Both the position numbers and the translations under genes were made by a program. From positions 3,162,001 to 3,226,000 of the forward strand of contig CBDEUV010000002.1 of the NCBI GenBank assembly GCA_965243385.1: a stretch of DNA of 64,000 nucleotides. The letters run 5' to 3'. Shown piece after piece: positions 60,603-64,000 of the stretch. This stretch comes from JANSYA01 sp965243385 (GTDB lineage Bacteria > Spirochaetota > Leptospiria > Leptospirales > Leptonemataceae). Position 1 is the stretch's first letter; each line of letters begins with the position of its first letter. The notes under the pieces are model-generated. The model was not told where the DNA came from, did not search any database, and was given only the letters and a program-made list of their open reading frames with translations.

Positions 60603-61043
60603 TTAGCCTTCCACCTGCTGCAGAATCTGAACGCGCACGAAGTGTTTGCTGTGATGCGAAATCACCTGGCGGCCGATTCGCTTCGCTTTGTTCAACAGGA
60701 CGGGGCCCTGCAGATTGGCGGTCATGCGTTCGGGGTTTTTTTCGGGAATCGTTACGATGACGTACATTTCGCAGTCGGCGATGTTCTCGGTTTTCAGCGG
60801 TTCCAGGTCGCCGGGAGCGAGCTGCGGAGTATAGTCGGAAATAAACAGCGCCGGGTCGATGATTACGAAGGCCAGTTCCGGATCGCTGACGGATTGCAGC
60901 CACAGGAAGGGCGAATCGCCTTTTTCGGCCAGCACGGTGAATTCACGCACGTCCGGAAATCCGAACAAACCCTCGGGAAATACGAGGATATCTTCTGGCG
61001 CGATTTCGACCTGCCCCATCGCTTTCGTTGTTAAGACCGACAT
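60603..61043 (-). CDS. fliW: Flagellar assembly factor FliW
   Basis: The 146-residue protein shows DILVFPEGLFGFPDVREFTV, FLWLQSVSDPELAFVIIDPA, and IVTIPEKNPERMTANLQGPV, the FliW beta-barrel motifs. FliW is an allosteric inhibitor of CsrA and is freed or bound by flagellin, so it links flagellar assembly to translation. Its leader has AAGGAT and AGGGAA next to the start codon, matching the CsrA target ANGGAN. It sits two bases upstream of csrA. Confidence 0.93.
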   Translation of the reverse strand: MSVLTTKAMGQVEIAPEDILVFPEGLFGFPDVREFTVLAEKGDSPFLWLQSVSDPELAFVIIDPALFISDYTPQLAPGDLEPLKTENIADCEMYVIVTIPEKNPERMTANLQGPVLLNKAKRIGRQVISHHSKHFVRVQILQQVEG

Positions 61044-61063
61044 TCCCTGAAATCCTTACTCCC
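61043..61063 (-). promoter_or_regulatory. Putative CsrA-binding sites in the fliW leader
   Basis: On the minus strand GGGAGT, AAGGAT and AGGGAA lie within 21 bases before and touching the fliW ATG. Two fit the ANGGAN consensus and one overlaps the ribosome site, as in known CsrA repression targets. Prediction by eye only. Confidence 0.45.
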
Positions 61064-61085
61064 GTTTAGCTGCGTCGCCTGATCA

Positions 61086-62351
61086 TTATCGGAGGAAATC
61101 CATCAGCTGCGGTTTGATAATTCGCGCGCCGACGTTCATCGCGTAGGTATTCACGGTTTCCAGCCACTTCAGGTTGATGATCGTTTCGGGGATGTCGATG
61201 CCCTCGCTCTTCGCAAGTAGTTCCTGCATATGCGTTTTATCCCAGGAGACGCGCTTCTCGTGTTCGGTCACCCGGTTCTGGCGTGCTCCGATATCCGCGC
61301 GATGTCTCAGGAGATTACCGATCGCCTCGTCGAGATTCGCCAGATCGCGTCCGCCGATTTCCAGTTGATCACCGGCGAGTAAATCGTCGCGCAATTTCGC
61401 GACCGCGTCGAAAAGGCTCAGGCCCGAGACGCGCGCGGCGTCGGCGAAATTATTGGGCGGTTCGGTCTTGTCGGTGTTGATCAGGCCCATGTCCTGAAGC
61501 ACGGTGCTGCCGTCGAGATCCTCGAGCCAGATCTGGTGCGGCGAAGTAGAATGCAGGGACAGATTGTCCTGGCCGATCTTCGTCACTTTCACTTCGATAT
61601 TCGCGTTGTTGATTTTGTCGATGATGTCGTCGACCGTATCCCCCGCGGCCACTCTGATTTCGGTGCCGTCAATGCGAAAGGCCTGGTCGCTCGTCGCGCG
61701 ATAACCGGACGCGTCGACGGCGCCGGTGACGGTCATATTCGTGGCCCAGAAGACCTGGTTGCCCGGCACATTTACGTCGAGGTATTGATTGCGATCCACT
61801 TCGCGCAGCTGTTTGCCGATATCGCCCTGGTACTTCACGCTGACGATTTGGTTTTCGAGTTCCACGCCGTTAATGCCGCGAATATTCGCCTGTATCGCTT
61901 CGAACGGCGGCCGTTCCAGACTGTGGCCCGCGAAGAGATATCGGCCCGTCGCGTCGCGCTGGTTGCCGATTTCGATCAGCTGGCGCAGGTGCTGGTCGAT
62001 TTCCGTGGCGATGGCCTTGAGGTCTTCGCCGCGTTCGCCCTGGTAAGTACCGTTCGCGCCCTGTACCGCGAGCACGCGAATGCGCTGCATGATATCGGTC
62101 GTGCTCGCGAGCTGCCCGTCGATCAGGTCGAGACGGTTTTTCGAGTGCATCAGGTTATTGTCGAATTGATCCAGCTCTTTGACCCGCGTGCGAAAGTACA
62201 TTTGATTGGTAGCGGCGGACGGATCGTCGGCCGGGCGACGAATGCGTTTGCCGGTGGCCAGCTGGTTCTGGATTTTATCGAATTCCTGCTGATGGCGCAT
62301 GGTATTGCGGATCAGCTGGTTGTTTTTCATCGTATCTGTAATTCGTATCAC
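61086..62351 (-). CDS. flgL: Hook-filament junction protein FlgL
   Basis: This 421-residue protein starts with GTG 62351: MIRITDTMKNNQLIRNTMRH. The N-terminal coiled coil continues QNQLATGKRIRRPADDPSAA, the flagellin-like D0/D1 signature. A central variable domain is at about 150-300. The C-terminal coiled coil has DLANLDEAIGNLLRHRADIG, ARQNRVTEHEKRV. FlgL joins the hook to the filament, in spirochaetes inside the periplasm. It follows flgK with a 29-base gap. Confidence 0.93.
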   Translation of the reverse strand: MIRITDTMKNNQLIRNTMRHQQEFDKIQNQLATGKRIRRPADDPSAATNQMYFRTRVKELDQFDNNLMHSKNRLDLIDGQLASTTDIMQRIRVLAVQGANGTYQGERGEDLKAIATEIDQHLRQLIEIGNQRDATGRYLFAGHSLERPPFEAIQANIRGINGVELENQIVSVKYQGDIGKQLREVDRNQYLDVNVPGNQVFWATNMTVTGAVDASGYRATSDQAFRIDGTEIRVAAGDTVDDIIDKINNANIEVKVTKIGQDNLSLHSTSPHQIWLEDLDGSTVLQDMGLINTDKTEPPNNFADAARVSGLSLFDAVAKLRDDLLAGDQLEIGGRDLANLDEAIGNLLRHRADIGARQNRVTEHEKRVSWDKTHMQELLAKSEGIDIPETIINLKWLETVNTYAMNVGARIIKPQLMDFLR

Positions 62352-62380
62352 GTGTGTGACCTCACTTTCCGCCTATTGGC

Positions 62381-64000
62381 TTAGCCGCCGAGGCGGTTGA
62401 TGATTACGTCTAACATCTGGTCCATTGTCGAGATGATGCGCGCCGAGGCGTTGTACGAGTGCTGGAACTGTACCATATTGCTCATCTCTTCGTCGAGACT
62501 TACGCCCATCACCGACTGGCGAAAATTGTTCAGGGATACCAGATCGTCGTTCAATCTCAGCACAGCGTCCGTCGCGGTCCGGCTTTCCGTGCCGAGCTTC
62601 GCGATCAGCGCGTTGTAGAATTCTTCGGCGTTGGTTTCGCGGCCGACCATACGCTCGCCCTGCTTCAGGGCCGCGGCGATCGCGAGCGCATTCGATCCGT
62701 CGCCGATGCCGCCGGCCGTATTATAGTCGCCGGTGCCACCGACGTCTTTGCCGCGGCCCGCCGCCACGCTCGCAGGATCCCCGGCCACGTCCTGGGATAC
62801 CTTCATATAGGCGCCGGGATGAAAGATCGGCGTCAGCGTGATATCCTGCAGGGGCGCCCGCAGTTTCGAGAGTTCGTTCACCCGACGAAAATCAAAGGCG
62901 CCCGCTTCGCCGGAAGCCTGCAGCACGCCGGCGAAGCCCACGAGCAGCTCGCCCGAGTCTTCGATGTGGCGGATCATAAAATTCGTGCGACGGTCGCCGT
63001 CTTGCGTGGCGACGTCCGCTTTGAGTGCGAGTTGATTGTCGTGATTCAAATAGGCCACGACCCCTGCGTCGGAATCGTTCACCCGGCGAATAATCTGCTC
63101 TAAGCTTTCATCGCGGGAATAGTCGATGCGCACCGGCGTATTCTTTTCGTCATTGCGAAAGAAGGTCAAAGCGCCGTCGACGCCCACCCGTTTACTCGGC
63201 TCGAGTACGTTCGTGCCGGTTACGCGAAAGAGCGCGGTGACTTCGGCGGTGCCGTCCTGATTCAGATCGAAATTCGCGGCGGCGTTTTGAATCTGAAAGG
63301 CGCCGTTCGCGGAATTGGAAAGCGGACGCAGATCGAAGAAGTCTTTATTGGTAGTGCCGTTCAGACCGAAACCGTCGCGGTGCGCTTCGTTTACGATGTC
63401 AGTAATATTTAAGGCGAAGCTGTCCACGTCGGCGATGCGTTCGGCGATGGCGATGTCGCGCATGTCGAGCAAGCCCTGCAGGTGACCGCTTTCGAGAATC
63501 AGTTCGCGACCGTTATGCTCCCAGAGGATCTTCGCCATACCCTCGTTCGTGGGATCGGCTTCGGTAACCAGTCGCCGCTGGATCTCGCCCTGCACGAGCG
63601 CCTGCTCGCCGATAAACACGAACAGTTCATCCGAATCGCCGCGACCCACGTTGATATCCGCGAGTTTCGAAAGTTCTTCGACCGCTGCGTCCCGACGGTC
63701 TTTCAAATCGTTGGGCATATCGCCCAGGGCTTCTAATTTAAGAATGCGTTCGTTAAGATCGCGGATATTGCCGGCCAGGCCGTTGATCTTTTCGACATCG
63801 ACCAGCACTTCCTGATTCGCGCGAGTGCGCAGCCGCGCGAGCTTTTCGTAGATGTCCGAAACGCGGGTAGCGAGCGCGTTCGCCCGTTCGACGACGACTT
63901 CGCGGTGCGACATATCCGCGGGAAAATTCGCGAGCTCCTGCCAGGAGGACCAGAAATTATCCGCGACAGCGCGCAGGGTATTGTCGCCGGGCTCGTTGAA
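62381..64000 (-). CDS. flgK: Hook-associated protein FlgK (5' end beyond window)
   Basis: The frame is open to the window edge and codon phase holds at base 64000, so the N-terminus is missing; 539 residues are visible. Visible N-terminal part: NEPGDNTLRAVADNFWSSWQ, then HREVVVERANALATRV, the FlgK D1 helix. A large variable middle has NGTTNKDFFDLRPLSNSANG and YDGAL-type strands. The C-terminus MVQFQHSYNASARIISTMDQ, MLDVIINRLGG is the D0 helix of FlgK. It forms the first hook-filament junction. An apparent start at 63913 is only an internal Met. Confidence 0.92.
   Translation of the reverse strand, partial: FNEPGDNTLRAVADNFWSSWQELANFPADMSHREVVVERANALATRVSDIYEKLARLRTRANQEVLVDVEKINGLAGNIRDLNERILKLEALGDMPNDLKDRRDAAVEELSKLADINVGRGDSDELFVFIGEQALVQGEIQRRLVTEADPTNEGMAKILWEHNGRELILESGHLQGLLDMRDIAIAERIADVDSFALNITDIVNEAHRDGFGLNGTTNKDFFDLRPLSNSANGAFQIQNAAANFDLNQDGTAEVTALFRVTGTNVLEPSKRVGVDGALTFFRNDEKNTPVRIDYSRDESLEQIIRRVNDSDAGVVAYLNHDNQLALKADVATQDGDRRTNFMIRHIEDSGELLVGFAGVLQASGEAGAFDFRRVNELSKLRAPLQDITLTPIFHPGAYMKVSQDVAGDPASVAAGRGKDVGGTGDYNTAGGIGDGSNALAIAAALKQGERMVGRETNAEEFYNALIAKLGTESRTATDAVLRLNDDLVSLNNFRQSVMGVSLDEEMSNMVQFQHSYNASARIISTMDQMLDVIINRLGG

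Noticed and set aside
60601..60903. Upstream extension of csrA to 179 residues
   Set aside because: The extra part is fliW in another frame; the true start is GTG 60600 with a ribosome site.
63913..63913. ATG at 63913 as the flgK start
   Set aside because: The frame continues in phase to the window edge with FlgK-like sequence (NEPGDNTLRAVADNFW).

Overview
The window looks like a chromosomal piece of a GC-rich spirochaete, most plausibly a free-living member of the Leptospirales. That placement is an inference. It rests on the flagellar order flgK-flgL-fliW-csrA at the right edge, on many lipoproteins with loose spirochaete-style lipoboxes, on membrane-anchored TPR proteins, on ATPase-like/HDOD regulators, and on a Maf-like DUF115 protein. 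No rRNA, tRNA, CRISPR array, transposase or prophage gene was seen. Genes are tightly packed, often with ATGA, GTGA, CTGA or TGATG stop/start overlaps, and no gene-free stretch exceeds about 210 bases.

Region 1 (1-14354) holds surface and housekeeping functions. These are a GT4 glycosyltransferase, a Gfo/Idh/MocA oxidoreductase, endonuclease-type mutL, split coaC and coaB genes, an exported coiled-coil protein, a phosphorylase-like protein, a TPR protein with a decayed Mrr-like domain, a lipoprotein, and a polytopic GT-C-like protein. Region 2 (12888-21763) carries sppA, a CapA-like lipoprotein, an amgK-murU peptidoglycan-recycling pair (murU apparently starts at CTG), an aminotransferase and trmL.

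Region 3 (21847-34994) contains three tandem lipoproteins, each a seven-blade repeat protein. It continues with a P-loop kinase, a BacNav-type cation channel with an unusually acidic filter, ilvC with a strong terminator, a GH18-like lipoprotein, an iron-ADH-fold protein that lacks all metal ligands, an RNA methyltransferase and a DUF900 hydrolase. Region 4 (35105-39386) is an operon of an ATPase-like/HDOD protein, an ABC ATPase and a frameshifted DUF115 gene.

Region 5 (39474-54923) is accessory-looking metabolism. It includes ferredoxin plus cytochrome P450, a MarR regulator, a SnoaL-like protein and a paraoxonase-like lipoprotein, with matching operator-like sites. It also includes ccmB/ccmC, a DUF389 protein, a second ATPase-like protein, a KAS III-thiolase pair, and a carotenoid oxygenase-TetR pair. 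Region 6 (54937-64000) has a nitroreductase, a six-TM chemoreceptor, dinB, a SpoIIE-type phosphatase and the flagellar hook-filament junction/CsrA cluster.

The best candidates for undescribed biology are the three propeller lipoproteins, the ATPase-like domain shared by two regulators, the iron-ADH pseudoenzyme, the native Ca-like BacNav filter, and the paired palindromic repeats at 49993-50127.
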